Assembly (NCBI GenBank): GCA_029269725.1
Contig: JARJHS010000002.1
Coordinates: forward strand, 620,001-684,000
Reading direction: 5' to 3'
DNA length: 64,000 nucleotides
Origin: Pollutibacter soli
Lineage (GTDB): Bacteria; Bacteroidota; Bacteroidia; Chitinophagales; Chitinophagaceae
Below are positions 1-9,738 of this stretch, in pieces; position 1 is the stretch's first letter; the number at the start of each line of letters is the position of its first letter. The position numbers were made by a program, and so were the translations under genes. The notes under the pieces are model-generated. The model saw only the letters and a list, made by a program, of their open reading frames with translations, made no database searches and was not told the origin of the DNA.

Positions 1-814
1 GCAAATCCAGTTTTTTAAAAATAGCGTCTCTCCTTCATTCTGTTCTCTTTTACTCATATCTGGTGTCCTGTTTTTTAGCGCCTGTAAAACATCTAAACCT
101 ATCCCTTATCTGCAGGGCCAGCTCGATTCTTCTGCATATTCAAAATATGTAATTCCGGACCCGATTGTTCAGAAGGGGGATATCCTTTCCATTGTGATTT
201 ACAGCGACAATATTGAAGCGACAGCAATTTTCAATCAGGCGGGAACTGCTTCTGCGTCGTCTGGAACAGCCTCCGCAATAACCACATCCACCCCTACTTA
301 CCTCGTAGACAATGATGGCAATATACGTTTGCATGCCATAGGCCTGGTTCACGCTGAAGGACTGACAAAAAAAGAACTTGATTCGACCATTACCAGCAAG
401 TTGAAAAGTCTGCAGGCGTTATTAAACCCTTACTGCGCTGTACGATTTACAAGTTTCAAGATTACTGTTCTTGGAGAAGTAAATAGCCAGGGTGTATTTA
501 CCATGGCCAATGAACAGGCTAACGTACTGGAAGCGATCGGGCTGGCTGGAGGAATTACTGATTATGGCAGAAAAGATAATGTATTGATTATGCGTGAAGA
601 CCAGGGAAAAAGGGAATATGCAAAATTGGACCTTACTCAGGCATCAGCTATAACTTCTCCCTTCTTTTTTCTTAAACAGAATGATGTGTTGATAGTGGAC
701 GCTGACCCAAGAAAAGAAACAGTTATTGATCAGAAGAACCTCAGAAATCTTACTATCGCTCTAAGTATTATTTCAACTGTTGCATTATTGGCAAACTTAG
801 CATTGCGATTCTAA
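1..814 (+). CDS. wza: Wza-like polysaccharide export lipoprotein (5' end cut by window)
   Basis: Outer-membrane polysaccharide export lipoprotein of the Poly_export/SLBB family, the exit channel for capsule or exopolysaccharide. The open frame runs back to the window edge without an ATG. The first base of the window could be the G of an ATG, giving a start MQIQFFKNS, but this cannot be seen. A lipoprotein signal is visible (LLLISGVLFFSAC, Cys encoded near 83-85), followed by the Poly_export domain (PDPIVQKGDILSI) and an SLBB-like segment (TVLGEVNSQGVFTM). A hydrophobic C-terminal helix (LTIALSIISTVALLANLAL) parallels the Wza membrane helix. It ends four bases before the Wzc-like kinase, its usual partner. 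Family call is confident. Confidence 0.9.
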   Translation, partial: QIQFFKNSVSPSFCSLLLISGVLFFSACKTSKPIPYLQGQLDSSAYSKYVIPDPIVQKGDILSIVIYSDNIEATAIFNQAGTASASSGTASAITTSTPTYLVDNDGNIRLHAIGLVHAEGLTKKELDSTITSKLKSLQALLNPYCAVRFTSFKITVLGEVNSQGVFTMANEQANVLEAIGLAGGITDYGRKDNVLIMREDQGKREYAKLDLTQASAITSPFFFLKQNDVLIVDADPRKETVIDQKNLRNLTIALSIISTVALLANLALRF

Positions 815-818
815 CAAT

Positions 819-3209
819 ATGGAAAACGGAATTGAACATATACTCCAGGACAATAAAATAAATTCAAAAATTACCCCAAGGGAGTTTTTGATGCGCTATC
901 TCCATTTCTTACCATGGATATTATTGTCTCTCGCGATTTCCCTTACAATAGCATTTCTAAACCTGAGATATTCTCCACGAATTTATAATGTAACAGGCAA
1001 TATTCTGATTAAAGATCCCAATGCGTTTGGAGGATCAGGCGGTGGCAAGTTTGATGATATTTTCTTTATGCAACCTGAAAGGAGCCTGAGCGACGAAATT
1101 CAAATCATTCGCTCGCGGAAAATGGCATCCCGTGTTGTAAAAAGCCTGCACATGCAAACAATTTATTATGTGCAGGGAAAAGTGAGATCTTCAATTATCC
1201 ACAGCAGTCAGTGCCCGGTTGAACTTGAAATTATTTACCTGAAAGATTCAACAAAAGGATTTAATCTCCAGATACAGATTCTCGACGATCAGCAATTTAC
1301 TTTTGGCGACCTGAAGTCACCGGTATACTTCGGAAAGGCTTTTGAAGTATCAGCCGGTATTTTCAAAATTAACAGGAAAGATTTTCCCATTGCCTCATAT
1401 ATTGGACCCCCGCTTATTATAAACTGGCAACCTGAAGAAAAAAGAGCGATTGAATTGCTGGGTGCTCTTAAAGTCGGGCTCTCTGTGGACGCAAGTAATA
1501 TTCTGACGTTAAGTTATGAAACTCAAAATCCACGAACAGGTGTCGATGTTGTAAACAAATTTATGGAAGAGTATCGTGAGGCAGGATTTGAAGAAAATAG
1601 ATTGACAGCGAAAGGCACTCTTGATTTTATCAATGACCAGCTTGATTCGGTTCGTCTCAGGTTAAGCCAGGTCGAAGGCAGGTTGATGGGTTTTCGTGAG
1701 AAAAACAGGATTTATAACCCAGAGTTGCAATCCGGCATTGTATTCAGCAAAGTAACGGAGTTCGAAACCAAGGCCACTGAAAACAACGTAAGATTAAAAG
1801 TTTTAGAATACCTGATAAATTATGTTCAGGACAATAAGAATATTTATAAATCTGGTTTAAGTTCTCTGGGTATTGAAGAGCCAACTTTGCAATATCAGAT
1901 TGGTGAATATAACAAGCTGCAGGTACAACGGGAAACGTTACTCAAAACCACACTTGCGTCAAACCCTGCTGTCATCAACATAGAAACAGCTATTCTTAAA
2001 CTAAGAAATGACATCCTTTCAAATTTGCAGTCGATCAGAACTTCAGCGTTGAATGTTCAAAAGGATTTACAAAGGCAGGATTTGAGAAATAATTCAGAGA
2101 TTTCAACCATTCCACAAAAAGAAAAACAGCTGCTCGACATTACGCGGCAACAAAAGATTTATGAGGAGTTGTTTTCTTTCCTGTTGCAGAAAAAACTGGA
2201 AACTTCTATCGGAAGTAAATCGACACTCCCCAACTCAAGTGTGATTGAAACAGCAATGTCATCCGGAGTACCGGTGAAGCCCAACCGAAAAACAATTTAT
2301 CTGACTGCATTTTTGTTAGGGATAGCAATACCGGGAGCTATTATATTCCTCATCGAATTCCTTAATGATAAAGTTCGAATAAGAGAAGATATAGAGAAAG
2401 GTACAGATGCGCCGATACTGGGGGAGATCGGGCATTCGAAATACAAGGAATCCCTGGTGGTGAGCAGGAACAGTCGCAAATTTATTGCTGAGCAGTTCCG
2501 AATTATCCGAACAAACACGCAATACTTCCTGCCAAAAACATCCAATCCCATTATACTGGTAACTTCTTCGTTTTCGGGAGAAGGAAAGTCTTTTATCAGT
2601 GTTAATATGGGTGCGGTGATGGCACTGACAGGAAAGAAAACTGTTGTACTTGAATTTGACATTCGAAAACCAAAGATTTCACAGAATTTAAAACTCAAAC
2701 AAACAACAGGTATTTCCAATTTCATAATTGGTAAAGCTGAATTCCGGGATCTTCCTATCCCGGTGCCTGAAACTGAAAACCTTTATATTATTCCATGCGG
2801 TCCGATACCGCCGAATCCCGCCGAGCTTCTGCTTAGCGAAAGATTGCAGGAGCTATTCGCAGAATTGAAAAAGGCTTTTGATGTTGTAATAATCGATACA
2901 GCCCCTGTAGGACTCGTGAGTGATGCCATTACACTCGGCAAATTTGCTGACGCAACTTTATATATCCTCAGGCATAATTATACGTTTAAGAAACAGCTGA
3001 AATTAATTGATGAGTTATATCATCAGAAACGATTACCAAATTTGTCGTTGATCATCAATGATATTTCAGCACAAGGCGGATACGGAAACTATCAGACGTA
3101 TACAGGATATGGAAGCGGATATGGACAAGGCTATGGCGAAGGATACTATGAAGTAGAATTGACTGAAAAGAACTGGCTGAAGAAAATTTTTTCAAAGAAT
3201 AAGTCTTAA
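819..3209 (+). CDS. wzc: Wzc-type polysaccharide co-polymerase / BY-kinase
   Basis: Inner-membrane chain-length regulator fused to a cytoplasmic tyrosine autokinase (796 aa, the one-piece proteobacterial layout). It has a first membrane helix near residues 33-50, a long periplasmic Wzz/GNVR domain with predicted coiled coil (about 270-460), and a second helix near 492-512. The kinase domain shows Walker A (SGEGKS, about 586-591), Walker A' (VVLEFDIRKP, about 609) and Walker B (VVIIDTAP, about 688). The tail is rich in Gly-Tyr repeats (about 752-778), the expected autophosphorylation cluster. It normally pairs with Wza upstream and a low-molecular-weight or PHP-type phosphatase. A PHP phosphatase is encoded at 35459-36199, far downstream in the same locus. 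Confidence 0.93.
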   Translation: MENGIEHILQDNKINSKITPREFLMRYLHFLPWILLSLAISLTIAFLNLRYSPRIYNVTGNILIKDPNAFGGSGGGKFDDIFFMQPERSLSDEIQIIRSRKMASRVVKSLHMQTIYYVQGKVRSSIIHSSQCPVELEIIYLKDSTKGFNLQIQILDDQQFTFGDLKSPVYFGKAFEVSAGIFKINRKDFPIASYIGPPLIINWQPEEKRAIELLGALKVGLSVDASNILTLSYETQNPRTGVDVVNKFMEEYREAGFEENRLTAKGTLDFINDQLDSVRLRLSQVEGRLMGFREKNRIYNPELQSGIVFSKVTEFETKATENNVRLKVLEYLINYVQDNKNIYKSGLSSLGIEEPTLQYQIGEYNKLQVQRETLLKTTLASNPAVINIETAILKLRNDILSNLQSIRTSALNVQKDLQRQDLRNNSEISTIPQKEKQLLDITRQQKIYEELFSFLLQKKLETSIGSKSTLPNSSVIETAMSSGVPVKPNRKTIYLTAFLLGIAIPGAIIFLIEFLNDKVRIREDIEKGTDAPILGEIGHSKYKESLVVSRNSRKFIAEQFRIIRTNTQYFLPKTSNPIILVTSSFSGEGKSFISVNMGAVMALTGKKTVVLEFDIRKPKISQNLKLKQTTGISNFIIGKAEFRDLPIPVPETENLYIIPCGPIPPNPAELLLSERLQELFAELKKAFDVVIIDTAPVGLVSDAITLGKFADATLYILRHNYTFKKQLKLIDELYHQKRLPNLSLIINDISAQGGYGNYQTYTGYGSGYGQGYGEGYYEVELTEKNWLKKIFSKNKS

Positions 3210-3264
3210 ATATCTATAACATTATACGTCAAGCAGTCCTGTGAAGGCTGCTTGTTTTATTGAA

Positions 3265-4119
3265 ATGAAGGCACAGGCAATACAGAAATGGGATACGCAA
3301 ATCAAGCCAGAGTCCGGCATTTTTGAAATTAATCTCGGAGAACTATGGCAGTACCGTGATTTACTTTGGCTACTTGTACGTCGCGACTTTGTGGCATTTT
3401 ATAAACAAACAATTCTAGGACCTATCTGGTTTTTCATTCAACCTCTACTGACGACACTCACATTCATGATTGTTTTCAGCAGGATGGCAAAGCTGAGTAC
3501 GGATGGGTTACCTCCGATGCTTTTCTATTTGTCAGGTGTAACCTGCTGGATGTATTTCTCAGAGTCTTTTACAAAGACATCCGATACTTTTATCGCGAAT
3601 GCTAATATCTTCGGAAAGGTTTATTTTCCCAGGTTAGTCATTCCCTTGTCAATTGTGATTTCAAACCTCATCAGGTTTGGAATCCAGTTTTGCCTTTTTC
3701 TTGCGGTGTGGCTTTTTTATATGATCGGGACGGATAAGATTCATCCCAATATTTATGTCCTTTTATTGCCATTGTTAGTACTATTGATGGCAGGCCTGGC
3801 ACTTGGCCTGGGGATTATATTTTCATCACTTACTACAAAATACCGGGACCTGCGTTTTTTGCTTGCTTTTGGCGTTCAGTTACTCATGTTTGCGACACCG
3901 GTAATTCTACCGTTGTCAGCAATGAATAAAACATACAGTTGGATTATCAAACTCAATCCCATAACACCCATCATTGAAACCTTCAGATATATGTTCCTGG
4001 GAACGGGAACTTTCAGCTGGACGCAATTGGGTTATTCAACAATAGTAACCATAGTGTTGGTTATGGTCGGAATTTTAGTTTTTAATAAGGTCGAGAAAAG
4101 CTTCATGGATACTGTATAA
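3265..4119 (+). CDS. ABC-2 type polysaccharide exporter permease (Wzm-like)
   Basis: Membrane subunit of an ABC exporter that moves lipid-linked O-polysaccharide across the inner membrane. The N-terminal segment ELWQYRDLLWLLVRRDFVAFYKQTILGP is characteristic (read in parts: ELWQYRDL, KQTILGPIW). It precedes six hydrophobic helices of the ABC2_membrane type. I chose the ATG at 3265. A GTG at 3241 in the same frame would add MKAACFIE, which does not look like the family's N-terminus. The ATPase gene follows after one base. The presence of an ABC exporter together with Wzc/Wza and a Wzy-like gene is mixed logic, discussed in the findings. Confidence 0.9.
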   Translation: MKAQAIQKWDTQIKPESGIFEINLGELWQYRDLLWLLVRRDFVAFYKQTILGPIWFFIQPLLTTLTFMIVFSRMAKLSTDGLPPMLFYLSGVTCWMYFSESFTKTSDTFIANANIFGKVYFPRLVIPLSIVISNLIRFGIQFCLFLAVWLFYMIGTDKIHPNIYVLLLPLLVLLMAGLALGLGIIFSSLTTKYRDLRFLLAFGVQLLMFATPVILPLSAMNKTYSWIIKLNPITPIIETFRYMFLGTGTFSWTQLGYSTIVTIVLVMVGILVFNKVEKSFMDTV

Positions 4120-4120
4120 A

Positions 4121-5413
4121 GTGGAAAAGAACATCATCATACATGCTGAAAATATCTCCAAGCTCTATCGTCTTGGAGAAGTGGGAACCGGTACATTAAG
4201 TCATGACCTGAACAGGTGGTGGCATAGAATCAGGGGTAAGAATGATCCTTATCTGCGACTGGGCCAGGAAAACAAACGGGATGCAAAAGGCGACGAATAT
4301 GTGTGGGCATTAAAGGATATCAATTTTGAAATTGCCCAGGGAGATGTTGTAGGTATCATCGGAAGAAATGGTGCGGGCAAATCCACACTGTTGAAAATTC
4401 TATCAAGGGTGACAAAGCCAACAACAGGATCTATTTCTGCAAAAGGAAGGATCGCCAGTTTGCTTGAAGTAGGCACAGGATTTCATCCCGAGCTTACCGG
4501 TAGGGATAATATATTCCTGAATGGAGCGATCCTTGGTATGACCAAACACGAGATCAAAAGAAAGTTTGATGAGATCGTCGATTTTGCCGGTGTGGAGAGA
4601 TATATAGATACTCCTGTGAAAAGATACAGCAGTGGAATGTATGTTCGCCTGGCCTTTGGCGTTGCAGCGCATCTTGAACCCGAAATCCTTATCGTGGATG
4701 AAGTGCTCGCAGTGGGTGATGCAGAATTTCAGAAAAAGGCTCTCGGAAAAATGAAATCTGTTAGCCAGAATGACGGAAGAACGGTTTTGTTTGTAAGTCA
4801 TAATATGGCAAGCATTGCTTCACTCTGCAACAAAGGAATCTATATGCAGAATGGAGGAATCAAGTTTGAAGGCGATATTGATGATACAATACGCTTATAT
4901 AACAAATCGGCAACTTCAGGTGCGAAGACCAGTGAGGAAGATGGTTTCTACGACCTTACAGATTTCAATGACAAGTCTTTAAACATACAGGTCACAGGTG
5001 CTCAGTTATTTTGTGATGGAGTTAAAACCAACACCTTAGTCACCGGATCAAAAGTAGCTTTTGAATTCAGGTATACCTTAAACAGGGGAAGTAAAATGAG
5101 GGAGTTTGGTATTATGGTGAAGAATAGCCAGGAGGAATTCGTTTTTGAAGTTGATACCAATCACCTCGGTCAGAAAATACAGAATAATGAGACGAATGGC
5201 GTGATAAGATTTGAGTTTCCTGAATTCAGACTTTTCGGCAATGAAGAATATATCATCGACTTTTATTTCGGCGATGTGGAACTCCGCCGTTCTTACCTGT
5301 ACAAGGATCTTGTACGTTTTAACCTGGTAATGACAGACGTTTACAACAGCGGAAAAATTTTACAGGCGAAATACAACAAGTTTTACCAGGACGTTCTTTT
5401 CAGCCAGGACTAA
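4121..5413 (+). CDS. ABC exporter ATPase with Wzt-like C-terminal domain
   Basis: ATP-binding subunit partnering the permease just upstream. It starts with GTG one base after the permease stop. Visible are Walker A (GRNGAGKST, about residue 83), the ABC signature in the form YSSGMYVRLAF, Walker B (ILIVDEVLAVGD) and the H-loop (FVSHN). Residues from about 270 to 430 form an extra beta-rich domain like the C-terminal carbohydrate-binding domain of Wzt. In O9a-type systems this domain recognises a modified chain terminus before export. Length (430 aa) fits Wzt rather than short capsule ATPases such as KpsT. The substrate is inferred, not shown. Confidence 0.92.
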   Translation: MEKNIIIHAENISKLYRLGEVGTGTLSHDLNRWWHRIRGKNDPYLRLGQENKRDAKGDEYVWALKDINFEIAQGDVVGIIGRNGAGKSTLLKILSRVTKPTTGSISAKGRIASLLEVGTGFHPELTGRDNIFLNGAILGMTKHEIKRKFDEIVDFAGVERYIDTPVKRYSSGMYVRLAFGVAAHLEPEILIVDEVLAVGDAEFQKKALGKMKSVSQNDGRTVLFVSHNMASIASLCNKGIYMQNGGIKFEGDIDDTIRLYNKSATSGAKTSEEDGFYDLTDFNDKSLNIQVTGAQLFCDGVKTNTLVTGSKVAFEFRYTLNRGSKMREFGIMVKNSQEEFVFEVDTNHLGQKIQNNETNGVIRFEFPEFRLFGNEEYIIDFYFGDVELRRSYLYKDLVRFNLVMTDVYNSGKILQAKYNKFYQDVLFSQD

Positions 5414-5417
5414 TTCC

Positions 5418-6587
5418 ATGCAAAACACCATAGCTTCTTCGTCTGTAGCAACCGTTGAACGTGTTCCCCAGGCTCATACCGGTACATACTATAAGCAGCT
5501 GGATACATTGCGTTGTTTGGCAGTGGGTTTGGTAATCCTTGAACATTGGTTTGCATCTAGTATAAGTCATCTTTTTGACTTTGGATTTCTGGGCGTTTTA
5601 ATATTTTTCACATTAAGTGGATTTCTGATTACCGGGATACTTCTCAGAAACAAACAATCACTCGATACGGGCCAGGTTTCAAAACGTGAAATATTAAAAA
5701 CATTCTACGTCCGCAGAAGTTTAAGGATTTTCCCGATCTATTATTTTCTACTGGCTTTTCTTTTTATATTTTCGTTTGAGCATATTCGTGAGAAGATGGG
5801 TTGGTATGCACTGTATGCCTCAAACCTTCTTACCTATAAGCAGCAACACTGGGATGGAATGATTGGTCCACTGTGGTCACTGGCGGTCGAAGAACAGTTT
5901 TACTTAATTTGGCCGCTACTTATCCTGGTAATACCTGTTAAGAAACTTCCTGCTTTTTTTTATATATGCCTCGCTGCAGCCCCGTTGTTCAGGCTTTTAT
6001 CAATTGAAGCAGCATCAATGTTTTCTGCCGATCCGAAACCGGAACTTTCCATGCGTGTGTTGATGCCCAACTGTGTCGACTCCTTTGCGGCCGGTGGTCT
6101 TCTGGCTTATTTCATGAGGTATAAAGATGAGGCTCCCAGGTGGATTGAATTAATGAAGAAAAATGTGTCAGGAATAATTTTGCTGGCGGTATGTATCGTT
6201 TTGCTTTTATTTAAGAAATCCTATGCATTCTATCTGATATTCCCTACGATATTTTGTTGGCTGTCAGTGTATATGATTAAAGGATTAATCAACAATGTTA
6301 CTGGTTGGAAAGGAAAGCTATTTTCAAATCCTGCAACAATCTATCTCGGTAAAATCAGTTACGGAATCTATCTTTTCCACGGCCCATTTCCATTGATACT
6401 AAGTATTATTGATTTTATCATGCTCAAAATAGGATTAGGATTCACAATGTATAATTCGCTTGAAGGTCTCGATCCAATACTAAAAAAATCAATATGGGTG
6501 ATATACCTGGTGATTTTTGCGAGTCTTTCATATTTTATTATTGAAAAGCCCTTCAATAAATTAAAAGGGAAATTTAATTATAGCTGA
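5418..6587 (+). CDS. Acyltransferase family 3 membrane protein (first of four)
   Basis: Multi-spanning O-acyltransferase of the OafA/NodX type, which acylates sugars of surface glycans. Family signatures are present in order: LDTLRCLAVGLVILEHW with the conserved His, FFTLSGFLIT, YVRRSLRIFPIYY and GPLWSLAVEEQFYLIWP. About ten hydrophobic helices follow to residue 389. It lies four bases after the ABC ATPase gene and three before a glycosyltransferase, so it belongs to the operon. Acyl group and acceptor sugar cannot be read from the sequence. Confidence 0.9.
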   Translation: MQNTIASSSVATVERVPQAHTGTYYKQLDTLRCLAVGLVILEHWFASSISHLFDFGFLGVLIFFTLSGFLITGILLRNKQSLDTGQVSKREILKTFYVRRSLRIFPIYYFLLAFLFIFSFEHIREKMGWYALYASNLLTYKQQHWDGMIGPLWSLAVEEQFYLIWPLLILVIPVKKLPAFFYICLAAAPLFRLLSIEAASMFSADPKPELSMRVLMPNCVDSFAAGGLLAYFMRYKDEAPRWIELMKKNVSGIILLAVCIVLLLFKKSYAFYLIFPTIFCWLSVYMIKGLINNVTGWKGKLFSNPATIYLGKISYGIYLFHGPFPLILSIIDFIMLKIGLGFTMYNSLEGLDPILKKSIWVIYLVIFASLSYFIIEKPFNKLKGKFNYS

Positions 6588-6590
6588 TTC

Positions 6591-7607
6591 ATGCCCCGTG
6601 AGAATCCATTGGTTTCGGTTGTAATGCCCGTGTATAACGCAGGAGCTTTCCTGGTGCCAGCGATGAAAAGTATCCTTCAGCAAACCTTCAGAGATTTCGA
6701 ATTTATAGTCATCAATGATGGTTCTTCCGATAACTCATCTCAAATCGTACGGTCTTTTCAGGATGAAAGGATCAGGTTTTTCGAACAGGAGAATCGAGGT
6801 GTGGCTTCCACATTAAACCGCGCGATTGATCTGGCAAAAGGCAAATGGATATGGAGGCATGATGCGGATGATACATGCCTTCCGGATAAACTGGAACAGC
6901 AGGTAGCATTTCTTTCGCAGCATCAGGAGTTTGTAATGTGTTCAACACAAATCGCTTTTATGACAGAAAAAGGTTGTGTAGCAAAGTCGTACAAACAACC
7001 ATCAGACAATTTTTTTTTAGGTAACGAATATATTGACGTCCGGAGATCGCATTTCAGGCCATATAGTCCTATCACGCACGCTACCGTATTGATTGAAAAA
7101 AAAGTGTTAGAAGATCTTGGAGGGTACAGAACATTTTTCAAAACAGCGGAAGATGTCGATCTGTGGCTTCGCCTGATTCAGAAACACAAAGCGGCAGTGA
7201 TACATCGCTGTGATTATTTTGTGAGATTGAATAAAAGTTCAGCAACACAAAGACTGGGTAACAAAAACGAAATCTTCAGAAACCTGGCATTTCGTTTTTT
7301 TGAACAGAGGGCTGAGCGACAAACAGATGACCTGCAGCGGGGCGTTGAACCAGAAACTGATTCGCCTCCGTTGGAGGTAAAACAGGAAAAGAAAGCCGCT
7401 GGTAGAAATTATCAGTCGGATTTATTGTTATACTATCTTCCCCTTCATCTGAACGCACATGATTATCGGGCTTCTGCACGAATAGCAATGCTTGCACTAA
7501 GGGAAGGTTGGAGGGACATTAACACCTGGAAAACACTTGCTATCCTGGCGTTGGGTAAAAAAGCAACTTCAAAAATTGTTGCTGCAAAAAAAAGAATCGC
7601 CCATTGA
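6591..7607 (+). CDS. Family 2 glycosyltransferase
   Basis: GT-A fold sugar transferase for assembly of the polysaccharide repeat. It has the N-terminal VSVVMPVYN strand (residues 8-16), NDGSSD nucleotide-binding loop (42-47) and the metal-binding DADD motif (91-94). The later TAEDVDLW segment carries the likely catalytic acid. Residues from about 240 onward are a helical extension. The stop codon overlaps the TTG start of the next gene. Donor and acceptor unknown. Confidence 0.9.
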   Translation: MPRENPLVSVVMPVYNAGAFLVPAMKSILQQTFRDFEFIVINDGSSDNSSQIVRSFQDERIRFFEQENRGVASTLNRAIDLAKGKWIWRHDADDTCLPDKLEQQVAFLSQHQEFVMCSTQIAFMTEKGCVAKSYKQPSDNFFLGNEYIDVRRSHFRPYSPITHATVLIEKKVLEDLGGYRTFFKTAEDVDLWLRLIQKHKAAVIHRCDYFVRLNKSSATQRLGNKNEIFRNLAFRFFEQRAERQTDDLQRGVEPETDSPPLEVKQEKKAAGRNYQSDLLLYYLPLHLNAHDYRASARIAMLALREGWRDINTWKTLAILALGKKATSKIVAAKKRIAH

Positions 7608-8701
7608 CTGATACGGGGTCACAAAGATTTTATGTACAATTAGAAAGTCTTAGGGGAATCGCCGTATTTCTGGTGTTGATATCCCATTTTATCGTTGTAA
7701 AATATTTTCCCGGGTTAAAAGTGTTCCGTTTAGGTTTTTTGGGTGTGAATTTGTTCTTTGTTTTGAGCGGATTTCTGATCACAGAAATTCTGCTCAGGGA
7801 AATTCATGCGCAGAAAAAAACCGGTGAAATTCTGAAGAATTTCTATGTTAAAAGAGTACTGCGCATATTTCCGATTTACTACCTGACGATTGCATTATTG
7901 ACCATTTTTGATGTGCAAAACAGCAGGCATGATGTGGTTTGGAGTTTTACTTATACGCTCAATATTAAAGACATTTGGTTTGGTGGAATCAGCGAAGTCA
8001 TGGGTCATCTCTGGTCTCTTTGCGTTGAAGAACAATTTTACCTGATCTGGCCATTACTTCTTATCCTTGTTCCACTTCTGCTGAAAAGATATTTCGTTAT
8101 TGCATTTATATGCCTTTCGATCCTGCTCAGATTTTTAACCACCACATTTCAGTTCCGGGAGTTTGAAGTATTTAATCACAGTGCAATGATGGCATGTATG
8201 GACTCATTAGGACTTGGAGCACTTCTTGCCCATACAAAATTGACCAGGATAGAGTTCCTGAAAAAACTCTTATCATATCGATGGTTGCCTTTGTTGGTTC
8301 TGGTTTTCTTTATCATTCTGAATCTTGTTCTTCCAACACAGGGTGTGATACTTCAGACTTTTAGTGCAACACTGTGTGCAATTATCGGATTTTATCTTGT
8401 AGGATGGGGAGCATTGAATATGCCAACTTTATGGTCGAGAATAGTAGACCATGCACCTGTGAGGTATCTTGGAAAAATTTCTTACGGTGTTTATATATAT
8501 CACCTCGTACTTTTAGTATTATTTGAAAGAAGATTTTCAAATTGGTGGAAATCGATCATAAAAGGCAAAATCAATTTTCTATACTATAACAGTTGGATAA
8601 TGTCTTTTCTGGCTTTTACTGCGTTGACGATAATAATAGCGACAGCTTCTTTTTATATGATTGAAAAGCCACTATTAAAATTAAAAGCGAAGTTTTATTG
8701 A
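7604..8701 (+). CDS. Acyltransferase family 3 membrane protein (second of four)
   Basis: Integral membrane O-acyltransferase, 365 aa. Signatures: LESLRGIAVFLVLISHF, FFVLSGFLITEIL, YVKRVLRIFPIYYL and GHLWSLCVEEQFYLIWP, then further hydrophobic helices and the usual closing FYMIEKPLLKLK. It starts at TTG inside the stop of the previous gene (TTGA overlap), which supports translational coupling. It is close in plan to the proteins at 5418-6587 and 12678-13739, so these may be paralogues that add acyl groups at different sites. Confidence 0.9.
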   Translation: MTDTGSQRFYVQLESLRGIAVFLVLISHFIVVKYFPGLKVFRLGFLGVNLFFVLSGFLITEILLREIHAQKKTGEILKNFYVKRVLRIFPIYYLTIALLTIFDVQNSRHDVVWSFTYTLNIKDIWFGGISEVMGHLWSLCVEEQFYLIWPLLLILVPLLLKRYFVIAFICLSILLRFLTTTFQFREFEVFNHSAMMACMDSLGLGALLAHTKLTRIEFLKKLLSYRWLPLLVLVFFIILNLVLPTQGVILQTFSATLCAIIGFYLVGWGALNMPTLWSRIVDHAPVRYLGKISYGVYIYHLVLLVLFERRFSNWWKSIIKGKINFLYYNSWIMSFLAFTALTIIIATASFYMIEKPLLKLKAKFY

Positions 8702-9732
8702 TGGAACCTTTGATTTCAATAGTGATACCCAATTACAACAGGGCGCACACCATCCTCGCTACAATACAATCGGTACAGGCTCAGACGTATTCGAATTGGG
8801 AAATACTTTTTGTTGATGATAATTCAGATGATGGAAGCCAGGACCTTGTAAATATGTTGTCGCGAGAAGACAACAGGATGAGAATTATAAAAAGAGAGTC
8901 TGGGATGAAAGGAGGCAATGCATGCAGGAATTCGGGTATGCGGGCCAGCAGGGGACGTTATATAGTTTTCCTTGATTCTGATGATCTGCTTTGCCATACA
9001 TGCCTGGACCAAAGGGTGAATGCAGCCTCGTTACATTCAAATCTCGACTTCTGGGTTTTCCCAGGCGCAGTGATTTTCCCGGATACAGAGCATAAACCGG
9101 TGATGTGGAATGTCAGAAGCAGTAGGGGAATTAGTGACCTTCAAAGATTTGCCGCATTCGATAGTACCTGGCAAACGAGCGGCGTTCTCTGGACAAAGGA
9201 TTTTCTTGAAACGCATCGACTTGAATGGGACCCTGCACTCAGTATCTGGCAGGATATCGATTTTCATCTCCAGGCACTACTGCTAAAGCCTGGCTATGAG
9301 GTTTTTTGGGAATCGACTGTTGATTACTTTGTTCGGGGCAATTCTGCCGATAGTATCAGCAGGACAAAATATTACACCGAAGAAAAGAACCGTTCAAGAA
9401 TTTATTTCTGGAACAAATATGCAGAAAGACTGTCGGCTGAAAATATTGATCCGGCAAGCCTGCGTAGTTTGATGTTTACCGTTTTGAAAACGGCGTTGCA
9501 TAGCCGAAACAAGTCACTTGCAAAAGAGGTGCTTTTTTTTGGTGTCGATAAAAGTGTTATTACTCCAGCCGAGTATTCACTTATGAATAAAAACCTTCTC
9601 ATGGAAAAACTAAGTCTGGGCATCATACCCAGGTTTCGTTTCCCGGATCAGCAGGTAAATAAACTTTTTAAAAACGCACAGAGTGAGACGCTACAGAGGG
9701 TCCCGCTTGATGCTGAACCGGAATATACCTGA
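8701..9732 (+). CDS. Family 2 glycosyltransferase
   Basis: GT-A glycosyltransferase. ISIVIPNYN opens the protein, followed by FVDDNSDDGS and the metal-binding LDSDD. A WQDIDFHLQ segment probably holds the catalytic acid. I chose the ATG at 8701, which overlaps the previous stop (TGATG). An in-frame TTG at 8698 would add one Met. About 343 aa. Its role in the polysaccharide operon is inferred from position and family. Confidence 0.9.
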   Translation: MEPLISIVIPNYNRAHTILATIQSVQAQTYSNWEILFVDDNSDDGSQDLVNMLSREDNRMRIIKRESGMKGGNACRNSGMRASRGRYIVFLDSDDLLCHTCLDQRVNAASLHSNLDFWVFPGAVIFPDTEHKPVMWNVRSSRGISDLQRFAAFDSTWQTSGVLWTKDFLETHRLEWDPALSIWQDIDFHLQALLLKPGYEVFWESTVDYFVRGNSADSISRTKYYTEEKNRSRIYFWNKYAERLSAENIDPASLRSLMFTVLKTALHSRNKSLAKEVLFFGVDKSVITPAEYSLMNKNLLMEKLSLGIIPRFRFPDQQVNKLFKNAQSETLQRVPLDAEPEYT

Positions 9733-9738
9733 GTAAAC